Origin: Bacteroidota bacterium
GTDB taxonomy: Bacteria > Bacteroidota > Bacteroidia > Chitinophagales > Chitinophagaceae
NCBI GenBank assembly: GCA_947452555.1
Contig: CANGDH010000006.1
Span: forward strand, 1-64,000
DNA: 64,000 bases
Reading direction: 5' to 3'
Shown: positions 38,062-47,040 of the stretch, one piece after another
How the letters are laid out: each line of letters starts with the position of its first letter
Numbering within the stretch: the stretch's first letter is position 1
The notes under the pieces: generated by a model
Databases searched by the model: none
The model's input: only the letters and a program-made list of their open reading frames with translations
Told to the model about the DNA's origin: nothing
Made by a program: the position numbers and the translations under genes

Positions 38062-39189
38062 ATGGCAGGTATTTACATTCATATCCCCTTTTGTCGAAAA
38101 GCTTGTCACTATTGTAATTTTCATTTTAGTACTCAAACTCAATACATAGAACCATTTACAAATGCTTTATTAGAAGAATTAGCAATTCAAAAAGACTATC
38201 TCAAAAACCCAATTGAAACTATCTATTTCGGAGGCGGCACTCCCTCCATAATGAGTCAACAAAACATTGAAAGAATTATGGGGCAGATCTCAAAACATTA
38301 CAATTTAGCAGACAGTTTTGAATGTACTTTAGAAGCAAACCCTGATGATATTAATTTAGAAAAGCTAAGTGCTTGGAAAAGTATTGGCATAAATAGGCTC
38401 AGCCTTGGTATTCAAAGCTTTCAAGCAAATGCACTTGAATGGATGAATCGAGCCCATAGTGTTGAACAATCACACCAAGCAATTCAATTAGCTTATCGAG
38501 CAGGCATTATGAATTTAAGTGTTGATTTGATTTACGGAACACCTCATTTAACAGACAAGGAATTAATTTCAGACTTAGATACCATAAAAAGTTATGGTAT
38601 CCCTCATGTTTCCTGTTACGCTTTAACTGTTGAAGAGAAAACGGCACTACATAAAATGATTCAATTAAAGAAGATTGAAAATATTGACACAACTCACCAG
38701 TCTAATCATTTTAATATTATTGTTGAAAATTTACAAGAACAAGGAATGGATCATTATGAGATTTCGAATTTCGCTAAACCTGGCCATAGAAGCAAACACA
38801 ATAGCAATTATTGGAAAGGGATTCCTTATTTAGGATTGGGTCCTTCGGCTCATTCCTTTAACACAGACACAAGACAATGGAATATTGCTAATAATCAACT
38901 ATACATACAATCTATTAGTAATGGTATCGTCCCTTTTGAAATAGAAAGACTACCAATTGCGACTCAGTTTAATGAATATATGATGATTTCTTTAAGATGT
39001 ATGGAAGGTTTCTCCACTCAGACTATACTGGATAGATTCGGAATTAATTTTTTAAATCATAGTTTATTGATTGCCGCTAATTTTGAAACCAAGGGGCAAC
39101 TTATTAAAACTGCTACTGGATTTACCTTAACTAAAGAAGCTAAATTTTTTGCTGACGGAATTGCTTCAGACTTTTTCTGGATAGATTAA
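38062..39189 (+). CDS. hemW: Radical SAM haem chaperone HemW
   Basis: HemW is a radical-SAM family protein that binds haem and is thought to act in haem trafficking rather than as coproporphyrinogen dehydrogenase. The 375-residue protein has the Fe-S motif CRKACHYCNF. The fourth position is Phe, where true HemN has a fourth Cys (CxxxCxxCxC), which favours HemW. YFGGGTPS, the GIQSFQ region and the C-terminal HemN-like domain (KHNSNYWKGIPYLGLGPSAH) are present. Confidence 0.92.
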   Translation: MAGIYIHIPFCRKACHYCNFHFSTQTQYIEPFTNALLEELAIQKDYLKNPIETIYFGGGTPSIMSQQNIERIMGQISKHYNLADSFECTLEANPDDINLEKLSAWKSIGINRLSLGIQSFQANALEWMNRAHSVEQSHQAIQLAYRAGIMNLSVDLIYGTPHLTDKELISDLDTIKSYGIPHVSCYALTVEEKTALHKMIQLKKIENIDTTHQSNHFNIIVENLQEQGMDHYEISNFAKPGHRSKHNSNYWKGIPYLGLGPSAHSFNTDTRQWNIANNQLYIQSISNGIVPFEIERLPIATQFNEYMMISLRCMEGFSTQTILDRFGINFLNHSLLIAANFETKGQLIKTATGFTLTKEAKFFADGIASDFFWID

Positions 39190-39199
39190 ATCAAATTTA

Positions 39200-40213
39200 T
39201 TAAACTAAGATTGACTCAAGTGCTTTAAAGGTTTCTGAAGGAGCCTCGCCATGCCAAAGAATATTATAGACTGCTGATATGATTGGCAGGTTCAGTTTTA
39301 AATCCTCATTTATTGCCATAATACATTTGCTTGCATTGTATCCCTCTGCCACCATATTTAATTCTAATTCAGCAGCACGAACAGAATACCCTTTGCCAAT
39401 CATATTTCCAAAAGTTCTATTTCGACTATGTAAAGAATAACAAGTAACAAGTAAATCTCCCAAATACACAGAGGTATTGTAATTTACAGACCCACAATTA
39501 CGACCTTCTTTTTCCATAATATTTTGCAATAGCACTTTCATTTCGTTCGCACAATTGGCAATATAAACACTCAAAAAATTATCGCCATACTCTAGTCCAT
39601 GAGCAATCCCCGCTCCTAATGCATATATATTCTTAACTACACCAGCATATTGAACACCCAAAACATCCTTATTGGTCATAGTATAAATATACTCCGACTT
39701 AAAACAGTCAGCAATTGCTTTTGTGCTTACTTCATCAATACCAGAAAAGGTGAGATAGGATAATTGCTCCGAAGCAACTTCTTCCGCATGACTTGGACCT
39801 AATAATGTAAAGTATTGCTCAATTGGAAAATTGAAATCTTGTTTTAAATATTCGTTTAATAAAATATTTCGACCTGGAATTACGCCTTTAATAGCAGACA
39901 CTATTTTTTTATTCTTCAATAAACTAGGATCTACTCCAGCTAAGCTAGAAAGAATATGAATGGATGGAACAGCCATAACCAATACGTCTGATTGCTCAAT
40001 TACTTGTTTAACATCGTCCGAGAAATTGATTTTTGATACGTCAAAATAGGCGTTTCTAAGATAATGAGGGTTGTGGTGACGTTTCTTGAAATAGTCAATA
40101 TTTGCTGACTGACGAACCCACCAAGCAATCGTATTACCGTTGTCTGAAGCTATTTTTGCAATAGCCGTAGCCCAACTTCCACTCCCAATAATTCCTATAC
40201 GTAATTGATCCAT
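39200..40213 (-). CDS. gpsA: Glycerol-3-phosphate dehydrogenase [NAD(P)+]
   Basis: GpsA reduces dihydroxyacetone phosphate to sn-glycerol-3-phosphate for phospholipid synthesis. The 337-residue protein begins with the Rossmann loop GIIGSGSWATAIAK. It then has VMAVPSIH, the KG motif IVSAIKGV, the catalytic-lysine region YAGVVKNIYALGAGIAHG, and GDLLVTCYS plus RNRTFG near the C-terminal domain. It converges on hemW with 10 nt between stops. The ATG lies 4 nt after a perfect -7 box. Confidence 0.96.
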   Translation of the reverse strand: MDQLRIGIIGSGSWATAIAKIASDNGNTIAWWVRQSANIDYFKKRHHNPHYLRNAYFDVSKINFSDDVKQVIEQSDVLVMAVPSIHILSSLAGVDPSLLKNKKIVSAIKGVIPGRNILLNEYLKQDFNFPIEQYFTLLGPSHAEEVASEQLSYLTFSGIDEVSTKAIADCFKSEYIYTMTNKDVLGVQYAGVVKNIYALGAGIAHGLEYGDNFLSVYIANCANEMKVLLQNIMEKEGRNCGSVNYNTSVYLGDLLVTCYSLHSRNRTFGNMIGKGYSVRAAELELNMVAEGYNASKCIMAINEDLKLNLPIISAVYNILWHGEAPSETFKALESILV

Positions 40214-40217
40214 GCTG

Positions 40218-40225
40218 CAAATATA
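40218..40225 (-). promoter_or_regulatory. Putative -7 box for gpsA, abutting the start codon
   Basis: TATATTTG on the minus strand is a perfect TAnnTTTG and ends 4 nt before the gpsA ATG. Transcription from it would begin at the start codon, giving a leaderless message. No -33 TTG is visible. Confidence 0.4.
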
Positions 40226-40235
40226 CGAAACTCAT

Positions 40236-40271
40236 AAAAAAAGGGGTGCATTTTAAAAATGTACCCCTTTT
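40236..40271 (-). terminator. Rho-independent terminator of the efflux operon
   Basis: On the minus strand AAAAGGGGTACATTT pairs with AAATGCACCCCTTTT with one mismatch, and the stem is followed by T residues (seven in a row, partly within the stem). It sits about 20 nt after the adaptor gene stop. Confidence 0.85.
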
Positions 40272-40291
40272 AAATATATTATGAAAATTTA

Positions 40292-41641
40292 TTATTTCTT
40301 CTCTTCAAATAACTTCTCCTTTGTTACTACTTTCACCAGTGCCCCGTCTTTTAATGACTTGCTTACGATACTATAAGGTCCAGTAATAACTTCATCACCC
40401 ACTTTTAATCCAATTACTTCTATATAATTAAGGTCTTGTATGTCAGTTTTTACTTTTAACATTTTAACCTTATTATCCTTTTGTAATACAAAAACCACCT
40501 CGTTCATTTCGTCGTCGGCAGTAGCAGCTTGAGGCGCTTTGTCGTCTGTTTTAGTAGATACCTTAGTGTCTTTACCTTGTCCTTCTTTATCTCTTGTAGT
40601 CACTGCGTTCAATGGAACTGATATTACATTTGCCTTAGATTTTGTTTGTATATCTGCACTTGCAGTCATACCTGGTCTGAAAGGGAATTTACTATTTTCT
40701 TTTATTAGATCTTGATAACTTGAAGTTAACAAACGGATATGAACTTTATAATTCGCAACTTCTGTAGAACTTGCTGCACTTGATGTTGCGGTAGAAACTG
40801 GGTTGGCAATTTTATATACAATTCCCTTAAACTTTCTATTGTTATATGCATCTACTTCAACCAATGCCGTATCTCCTATTTTAACTTTAGTAATATCATT
40901 TTCACCTACATCAACCCTTACTTCAATACTCTTCATGTCTGCAACACGTAACATTTCTGTTCCTGCCATTTGAGCAGTACCCACAACACGCTCTCCTTTT
41001 TTAACACTCATTGAACTTACAATACCGTCCATTGGTGCTAAAATAGTAGTTCTAGCCAAATCCTTTTCTGCTCTAGCTAATTGTGCTTTCACACCTTGTA
41101 TTTGCGCTTCCCCACTTTTAATAGTTTCTTTAGCACCATTGTAGTTTGATTCTGCAGAACGGAATGCTTGTTCTGTTTGCTCATACTCAGATCTTGAAAC
41201 TATTTTATCGGTAAATAATTTCTTATAACGTTCATTCGCTGCTTTCGCATTGTCATAAACTGTTTTTAAACCACTTAAATTTGCTTTTACGTTTTCGTAT
41301 TGCGCTTTAACTTGGTTAACTGATGCAGTTACTTGGTCTCTTTGGGAAGAATAAATGTCAGCATATATCTTGGCCAATACTTGGCCTTTATTTACGCTAT
41401 CACCTTCTTCTACAAAAAGATTTACAATTTCTCCAGAAATATCTGGACTTACTTTTACTTCAATTTCAGGATATACCTTGCCACTCGCATTTACAGATTC
41501 TGTAATAGTTCTTAATTGAACTTTTTCAGTAGTAACTTCTGTGCCAACTTCTTTACCAATTACTCCTGCTTTTTTAAGCCCCACTAACAGTACTATAACT
41601 GCTATGATACTTGCCGAAATCCAAATGAGTTTTTTATTCAT
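40292..41641 (-). CDS. Efflux periplasmic adaptor (HlyD/MacA-type membrane fusion protein)
   Basis: This adaptor links an inner-membrane pump to the outer-membrane channel encoded just upstream. The 449-residue protein has an N-terminal membrane helix (ASIIAVIVLLVGLKKAGVIG), a split lipoyl domain (VSPDISGEIVNLFVEEGDSV and TILAPMDGIVSSMSVKKGE), a helical hairpin (about 90-200) and beta-barrel/membrane-proximal domains. A Lys/Asp-rich insert (about 355-385) interrupts the C-terminal domain. No pump gene lies next to it. The arrangement resembles MacA without MacB. Confidence 0.88.
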   Translation of the reverse strand: MNKKLIWISASIIAVIVLLVGLKKAGVIGKEVGTEVTTEKVQLRTITESVNASGKVYPEIEVKVSPDISGEIVNLFVEEGDSVNKGQVLAKIYADIYSSQRDQVTASVNQVKAQYENVKANLSGLKTVYDNAKAANERYKKLFTDKIVSRSEYEQTEQAFRSAESNYNGAKETIKSGEAQIQGVKAQLARAEKDLARTTILAPMDGIVSSMSVKKGERVVGTAQMAGTEMLRVADMKSIEVRVDVGENDITKVKIGDTALVEVDAYNNRKFKGIVYKIANPVSTATSSAASSTEVANYKVHIRLLTSSYQDLIKENSKFPFRPGMTASADIQTKSKANVISVPLNAVTTRDKEGQGKDTKVSTKTDDKAPQAATADDEMNEVVFVLQKDNKVKMLKVKTDIQDLNYIEVIGLKVGDEVITGPYSIVSKSLKDGALVKVVTKEKLFEEKK

Positions 41642-41672
41642 TGTATTTTATTTTCAATTTATATATTGGTTA

Positions 41673-41694
41673 ATTATAAGCCATGGCTTATAAT
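41673..41694. other. 22-bp perfect palindrome at the tolC-type gene end
   Basis: ATTATAAGCC ATGGCTTATAAT is its own reverse complement (41673-41694). It covers the last codons and stop of the channel gene and lies about 31 nt before the adaptor gene. It could be an intercistronic hairpin or a DNA-binding site. There is no U-tract on the operon strand. Confidence 0.6.
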
Positions 41695-43148
41695 GACAAA
41701 CTTTCTCCTTTATAAAACTCAAGTAATTTAATTCTAAATACATACTCGTATTGAGCAGCTTTAAAATTCACTTTAGCTTTAAGATAATTATTTTGATTAT
41801 TTAATAATTCGATAGTTCCTAGCAATCCCAGCTCATAACGCTTTGAGGCAAATGAATATGCTTTCTCTGAAGAGCTAACTGCTTTTTGCGTAGCATTTAA
41901 TTTGTTTAAAGCAACAATGGCATTGGTAAATGCAGAGAATATATCTTGCTTAAGTTTCCTTTGTGTATTTTCCTCTTGTAAAGCTGCATTACGATAATTC
42001 AACTTGGCTTGTTGATAAGCGATTTTAGATTGACCCGCATTAAAGATGGGGATACTTAATTGGAAGCCTAAACTTTGTCCAAAATTATTATTTACTTGAT
42101 TACCCCATCCGTTCCACACATTTCCCCAATTTCTAGTAGCACTCACTGGACTATATACCGGACTTTGAACATAATATTTGGTATTATTCATTGTCACAAA
42201 GGGAGAAGTGGGATTGATACTACTAAACCCATTCATTTCATAACCACTTATATATTTAAACGAATTAGAGAAGTTAGAACTTAAATTATATCCAAAACTC
42301 AATGTTGGATAAAAGCCTGCTTTGGCTGATAATATATTTTTATCTGCTGCTTTAACTCTTAAATTAGCTGCTTTTACATTGGGTAAATTTTGAGAAGCTA
42401 TGTTAAAAACATAGTCAGGTTGTAAGTCTGCAAAAGATTGTAATTTAATTTGATCAACCGGTTGAACTAAAACATCAAAAGGACTGGAAGCATCTAGATT
42501 CAATAAAGCTTTCAACCCTAATTTACTTTGTTCTACAGAAGAGTATGCAGAAATAAAACTACTACTGTCATTCGCTAATTGTGTTTCTAATTCCAATAAA
42601 TTGATTTCAGGCAATAACCCAACTTCCACTCTTTTTTTAGTGGCATTTAATTGCTCTAAAGTTTGTTGAATTTGAATTTTTGCAATTTCAGTTTGTTCTA
42701 TTGCAGATAACACTTGTAAATAATAAGTAGCAACATTTAAAGAGATATCGTTGGATGCATTTTGCATATCTGCAATACTCGCTTGCCAACTATAATTTGT
42801 AGCTGCTGCATTATTTCTCAACTTGCCCGCATTGAAAATTTGTACTCCCCCATTTAAACCAAAGTTGTTGTATAAAAACTGAGTATTGGTAAAACCGTTA
42901 GTTGTTGGGTCAATAGAACGACCTAGTCTTAAACCCATTCCAGAAGATCCGCTCATTGTAGGCAACTGACTGTTCTTTGCTAAGTCTGCTTGTAATTTAG
43001 CAAGTCTAGATTGAACGTCTGCTTGTTGAACGGAAATATTATGTTGAACTGCATATTCTACGCAGGTTTTTAAGTCCCATTTACTAGGCAATTGTGCATT
43101 AGACACAAATGATAAAGCAACAAGGACTAAGCAAAGTATATATTTCAT
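41688..43148 (-). CDS. TolC-family outer-membrane efflux protein
   Basis: This is an outer-membrane channel-tunnel of a tripartite efflux or secretion system. The 486-residue protein has a signal peptide (MKYILCLVLVALSFVSNAQ) and two TolC repeats of long helices. These open with KWDLKTCVEYAVQHNISVQQA and recur around QLSIPIFNAGQSKIAYQQAK. The C-terminal pattern KRYELGLLGTIELLNNQNNYLKA is typical. It is cotranscribed with the adaptor gene 46 nt downstream. Confidence 0.92.
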   Translation of the reverse strand: MKYILCLVLVALSFVSNAQLPSKWDLKTCVEYAVQHNISVQQADVQSRLAKLQADLAKNSQLPTMSGSSGMGLRLGRSIDPTTNGFTNTQFLYNNFGLNGGVQIFNAGKLRNNAAATNYSWQASIADMQNASNDISLNVATYYLQVLSAIEQTEIAKIQIQQTLEQLNATKKRVEVGLLPEINLLELETQLANDSSSFISAYSSVEQSKLGLKALLNLDASSPFDVLVQPVDQIKLQSFADLQPDYVFNIASQNLPNVKAANLRVKAADKNILSAKAGFYPTLSFGYNLSSNFSNSFKYISGYEMNGFSSINPTSPFVTMNNTKYYVQSPVYSPVSATRNWGNVWNGWGNQVNNNFGQSLGFQLSIPIFNAGQSKIAYQQAKLNYRNAALQEENTQRKLKQDIFSAFTNAIVALNKLNATQKAVSSSEKAYSFASKRYELGLLGTIELLNNQNNYLKAKVNFKAAQYEYVFRIKLLEFYKGESLSL

Positions 43149-43229
43149 TTTTATTCGTATGATATTAAATTAGTAAAAGACCACTTTTACTTAACAAAAG
43201 TAATCTAATAGTGCATTATTGGCTAATTA

Positions 43230-44579
43230 TTAGACAGACGGACTACTTGTATGGTGAACGGCTTTTTTATAGTAGAAAACCCTATATAGAATTAAGACTA
43301 TAAATACTAAACAAACCGCTGTTAAGGCTGAATAAGGCTTGTCTATCACTACCGCTGTGGCGACTAAAGCGTAAGAAAGTACGAAAACCACACAAAATAT
43401 AGGCGTCCATCTTTTAATGGCGCCAGTCACTGATTCATCTCCTTGATGCTTCCTTCTCAATATTAATAAAGTAGCAGCGGAAGTGCTCATGCCCAAACAA
43501 TCCAGAAAAATACTAAAACTTAGCACGTCGTCCACCCCTTTTCCAAAAAAGGTAATCAACACCGTCACTATTGCAAAGACAGTTAAACCAGGAACCAATG
43601 CATCTGTTTTAGCATGCTTTTTTTGAAAAAAAGCTGGCAATACTTTATCCTCACTCATTGCAAACATGACCCTTGGATTACTCATCAATATCACATTCAC
43701 ATAAGCTAACACACTTAATACCATGGCAAAGTCAAAAACCTTTGCTCCAAACTTTCCAAACCAAGCTTCAAATAAAAGGGATCCAATAGCATTTGCATTT
43801 TTCATATTTTCAAAACCTATTACTTTAACATAGGTATAGTTAACTGCCAAGTATAAAAACAATACAATTCCAATACCAAATACAATGCCTCTTTGCATGG
43901 TTTTAGCAGACTGCACTTCTGATCCAAAATTAATAGTTTGCTGATAGCCGCCATAGGTGAAGAATACAGCTACTAAACTGACCAATAATAAAAGCCCCCC
44001 ATTATGACCATCATACACATAAACCTTCCCTTCGTTAAAGCCATGCGGAGGAACCGTTTCTCCTTTAAACAAAGAGGAAATAAGCAATACTATTAAACTT
44101 ATTTTTACTACCATTAAAACATTCTGAGTACGACTACTTGTTTTTAATCCTAATAAATTCACTATATAAAAAAGTCCTACCGACATGGAAGCAATACATA
44201 TATTAAAGAAAGTACTTGAAGGATGTCCAAATAATAAATCACTTACATAGTCGGCACCAATCAATGCTACAACCGCCAAGGAAGCTGCATTACTAATTAA
44301 TATTAATACATTGATTGTAAATCCTACACCAGGATGATAACAATGTGCAAATACTTTATAATAGCCACCCATTACAGGCAGCCTTTGTCCTATTTCTGCA
44401 TATGTTAATGCACCAAATAATGCAATGAGCCCCCCTATGATCCAGGCACTGAAAAATATGATTGGAGTGCCCGATTTTGCTGCAATGGTTGCGGGGGTTT
44501 TGAAAATTCCCATTCCAATAACTAAACTCACCACAATCATGGTAAGGCTAAAAAAATTGATCCCTTGTTTTTGTCTCAT
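43230..44579 (-). CDS. APC-superfamily amino-acid permease
   Basis: This 449-residue inner-membrane transporter has about 12 hydrophobic helices. The first contains the APC substrate/ion loop in SLVIGMGIFKTPATIAAKSG, and the next pair shows FSAWIIGGLIALFGALTYAEIG. Family members (LAT/Bat1-like and other APC transporters) exchange or symport amino acids. The substrate cannot be assigned. It is divergent from the riboswitch-controlled receptor, with a 459-bp gap between. Confidence 0.88.
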   Translation of the reverse strand: MRQKQGINFFSLTMIVVSLVIGMGIFKTPATIAAKSGTPIIFFSAWIIGGLIALFGALTYAEIGQRLPVMGGYYKVFAHCYHPGVGFTINVLILISNAASLAVVALIGADYVSDLLFGHPSSTFFNICIASMSVGLFYIVNLLGLKTSSRTQNVLMVVKISLIVLLISSLFKGETVPPHGFNEGKVYVYDGHNGGLLLLVSLVAVFFTYGGYQQTINFGSEVQSAKTMQRGIVFGIGIVLFLYLAVNYTYVKVIGFENMKNANAIGSLLFEAWFGKFGAKVFDFAMVLSVLAYVNVILMSNPRVMFAMSEDKVLPAFFQKKHAKTDALVPGLTVFAIVTVLITFFGKGVDDVLSFSIFLDCLGMSTSAATLLILRRKHQGDESVTGAIKRWTPIFCVVFVLSYALVATAVVIDKPYSALTAVCLVFIVLILYRVFYYKKAVHHTSSPSV

Positions 44580-44691
44580 TCAAAATTATTTATAAAACAA
44601 TGGTTAGTTTGTTGAGTATAAATATATTAAAACTAGTTTAGTTTTCAACAAAGCGTTAGTAATTAAACCAGCTTTCTCTTGTTATTATAAT

Positions 44692-44699
44692 TATGTTTG
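44692..44699 (+). promoter_or_regulatory. Putative -7 box for the riboswitch transcript
   Basis: TATGTTTG is a perfect TAnnTTTG. The predicted start near 44705 coincides with the first conserved bases of the cobalamin riboswitch, which supports the call. The leader would be about 333 nt. Confidence 0.5.
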
Positions 44700-44704
44700 C
44701 TTTA

Positions 44705-44865
44705 GAATGAGGTTCATGAAAATGATTAAAAGGGAAGTTGGTGTGAAACCAACGCTATTCCCGTAGCTGTATGTTCTAAGCCAAAAGCAACTAATGCAAA
44801 ATATCCACTGAAGAAATTTGGGAAGGATGCATTTTTAAGGAACGAGCCAGAAGACCTGCCTGATT
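44705..44865 (+). ncRNA. Cobalamin riboswitch
   Basis: Conserved elements of the adenosylcobalamin-class aptamer occur in order. They are the stem GGGAAGTTGG with GTGTGAAACC, then CAACGCTATTCCCGTAGCTGTA, the CCACTG core (44805-44810), TTGGGAAGGA, and finally GAGCCAGAAGACCTGCC (to 44860), the hallmark B12-box end. It lies immediately upstream of a BtuB-like receptor, the usual target, where binding of the cofactor normally represses expression. Confidence 0.9.
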
Positions 44866-45010
44866 AAACAAAAACCAACAGCTTTCGGGTAAAAAGCAAG
44901 GATTGTAAAAAATTGACGAACCCAATATGACAATCATTATCTAATTAGATAATTGAAATTTATATATTCACATGGGATCACAATAAATTATGGTTCTCTT
45001 ATTCCAGAAA

Positions 45011-45044
45011 GCTCATTGTTCACTCAAAAAACAAAACAATGAGC
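45011..45044 (+). promoter_or_regulatory. Start-codon sequestering hairpin (riboswitch expression platform)
   Basis: GCTCATTGTT (45011-45020) is perfectly complementary to AACAATGAGC (45035-45044), which contains the receptor ATG at 45039. The 14-nt loop is A-rich. A competing pairing exists between AGCTTTC (44880-44886) and GAAAGCT (45007-45013), which would disturb the first arm. This suggests translational control. Confidence 0.6.
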
Positions 45045-46976
45045 AAAAAATTAATCACGCTCTCGGTAGGCTTAATAGCTGCCACCACCTTAGTCTTTGG
45101 GCAACAGAAAGACAGTCTTAACAAAAACAATAAGTCAGAAAACAGCTTAGACGATGTAATTGTAACTGCGAATAAAATTCCGCAGAAGCAAAATACCACC
45201 GGAAAGGTAGTAACTATTATTACTGCTGAACAAATTACTCAAAATGCAGGACGATCAGTAGCTCAAATTTTAAACGAGCAGGCTGGATTGAATTTACCTG
45301 GCTCCCTAAGTAATGCAGGGACGGTTCCAAGTATTTATATGCGTGGAGCATCAAGTGGAAGGACCCTCATTCTTATTGATGGTGCCCCAGTAGGCGACCC
45401 TTCCATGATTAGTAATGAATTTGATTTGAACTTAGTTCCATTAAGTCAAGTAGAAAGAATTGAAATTCTAAAAGGTGCTCAAAGTACTATGTATGGATCG
45501 GATGCTATTGGAGGTGTTATAAATATCATAACGAAAAATAAAGAGAAACAATTTATCACAGGTGAATTAAGCGCAGGTAGTTATGGCGCTAAAAAAGCAA
45601 ATTTACAATTAAATAGTTCTTTCCAAAAAGTAAACTATAGTTTCGGTATTGAAAATCAAAAAGCAGACGGATTCTCTTCTGCTATTGATAAAAACAATAC
45701 TGGCAATTATGATAAAGACGGTTATGAAAATAAAAGTTGGTTCCTGAAGCTACAAAAAGATATTAATACCAACTGGTCAATTAATGGGTATACACGAAAG
45801 ACTGCATATGAGTCTGCGATAGATTATGCCGCTTTTAAGGACGACAAAGATGAACGATTTAAAAACGCTACTACTATGAGTGGTTTGATATTGAAATATA
45901 AAAAAGCAAAAACGATTGCGCAATTTCAATATCAATATACTACACAGAATAGGACTTACAGAAATGATAGCGTAGACAGAACCTATACCATTTTTGAAGA
46001 CAACCAATATGCAGGTAAATCTCATTTTGCGGACTTATTTGTTTCAACACTTTTATCTAAAAACATACAATGGATAACTGGGACCGATTTTAGATTTGGG
46101 TCTTACCACCAAACTTACATTTCAATAAGTGAATATGGTCCTTGGATTGATAATTTCAAAGACACTTTCCAATTCCAAAATTCATTATATACTTCCTTAT
46201 CAATAAATGACAATTCAAATAAATGGATTTTAGAATTAGGTGGTCGATATAACCATCATTCAAGATATGGTGGCAACCAAACTTTCACAGTGAGCCCCTC
46301 CTATAAATTAAATGACCAGGTACGTTTAGTGGCAAGTATTTCTTCTGGCTTTAAAGCCCCTTCCTTATACCAATTAAGTTATAATAGCAACTTAGCGCCA
46401 GAAAAGTCATTCAATACTGAAATTGGTGCAGAATATAAAACAAGTCAGCTATTTGCACGCGCTGTTTATTATAACAGAACCATTAAAAATGGAATTGATT
46501 ACAACTATACTGATTACAATTTTTTTAATTTTATTCAACAGAAAGTAAATGGTTTAGAATTAGAAGCAAATTGGTCGCCAATTGCAGGGCATAGATTATC
46601 AGCCAATTATACTTTGATGAATGGTCAAGAAACTAATCAAAATAGAGTCACAACCACCGATACAATTACTTACAATTATTTATTAAAAAGACCAAAGCAT
46701 AGCGGAGGCATTCAATGGCAATATTTTGTTAGTCCTAAACTTGATTTTAGTATTGCAGCAAGATTCACTAGCAAAAGATATGATGTGGGTGGATATGCCA
46801 GTCCCGATGTTTTACTGAATTATTATACTCAAGTAAATGCGCATGCTCAATATAAAATCAGCAATCACTTTACTTTGTTTGTTGATGGACAGAACCTTGG
46901 AAATGACCATTTTCAAGAGATCAATGGATACAATGGTATTGGACGTAGATTTCTAGTTGGAATCAGACTTAAATAA
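45039..46976 (+). CDS. btuB: TonB-dependent cobalamin receptor (BtuB-like)
   Basis: This outer-membrane receptor imports a corrinoid using TonB energy. The 645-residue protein has a signal peptide (MSKKLITLSVGLIAATTLVFG), a TonB-box-like segment (DDVIVTANK), and the plug domain with VAQILNEQAGLNLPG, PSIYMRG, LILIDGAPVGDP and MYGSDAIGGVINIIT (about 40-165). A 22-strand-type barrel ends in GRRFLVGIRLK. The substrate call rests on the cobalamin riboswitch upstream. It is followed by a strong terminator. Confidence 0.9.
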   Translation: MSKKLITLSVGLIAATTLVFGQQKDSLNKNNKSENSLDDVIVTANKIPQKQNTTGKVVTIITAEQITQNAGRSVAQILNEQAGLNLPGSLSNAGTVPSIYMRGASSGRTLILIDGAPVGDPSMISNEFDLNLVPLSQVERIEILKGAQSTMYGSDAIGGVINIITKNKEKQFITGELSAGSYGAKKANLQLNSSFQKVNYSFGIENQKADGFSSAIDKNNTGNYDKDGYENKSWFLKLQKDINTNWSINGYTRKTAYESAIDYAAFKDDKDERFKNATTMSGLILKYKKAKTIAQFQYQYTTQNRTYRNDSVDRTYTIFEDNQYAGKSHFADLFVSTLLSKNIQWITGTDFRFGSYHQTYISISEYGPWIDNFKDTFQFQNSLYTSLSINDNSNKWILELGGRYNHHSRYGGNQTFTVSPSYKLNDQVRLVASISSGFKAPSLYQLSYNSNLAPEKSFNTEIGAEYKTSQLFARAVYYNRTIKNGIDYNYTDYNFFNFIQQKVNGLELEANWSPIAGHRLSANYTLMNGQETNQNRVTTTDTITYNYLLKRPKHSGGIQWQYFVSPKLDFSIAARFTSKRYDVGGYASPDVLLNYYTQVNAHAQYKISNHFTLFVDGQNLGNDHFQEINGYNGIGRRFLVGIRLK

Positions 46977-47005
46977 TTAGCCTTCCCCCTATTTATTTTG
47001 AATCT

Positions 47006-47040
47006 AAAAAAGCTTTGTATCTTCATACAAAGCTTTTTTT
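47006..47040 (+). terminator. Rho-independent terminator of btuB
   Basis: AAAAAAGCTTTGTAT (47006-47020) and ATACAAAGCTTTTTT (47025-47039) make a perfect 15-bp stem with a 4-nt loop, CTTC. The T-run (47034-47040) forms the end of the stem and ends one base before the marC ATG. Confidence 0.85.

Larger units (their letters stand above)
44580..45038. other. 459-bp non-coding gap: permease upstream region and receptor leader
   Basis: No credible gene is present. From left to right it contains the divergent upstream region of the permease, a -7 box at 44692-44699, a cobalamin riboswitch, and a leader with several hairpins: GCTTT/AAAGC at 44881-44897, an 18-bp palindrome ATTATCTAATTAGATAAT at 44936-44953, and the start-codon hairpin at 45011-45044. 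Confidence 0.85.

Noticed and set aside
38062-39189. Oxygen-independent coproporphyrinogen III dehydrogenase (HemN)
   Set aside because: The Fe-S motif is CxxxCxxCxF without the fourth Cys and the protein is shorter than HemN, so HemW is the better call.
41323-41515. Two overlapping 60-codon plus-strand frames within the adaptor gene
   Set aside because: They lie wholly inside a clear coding gene on the other strand and show no features.
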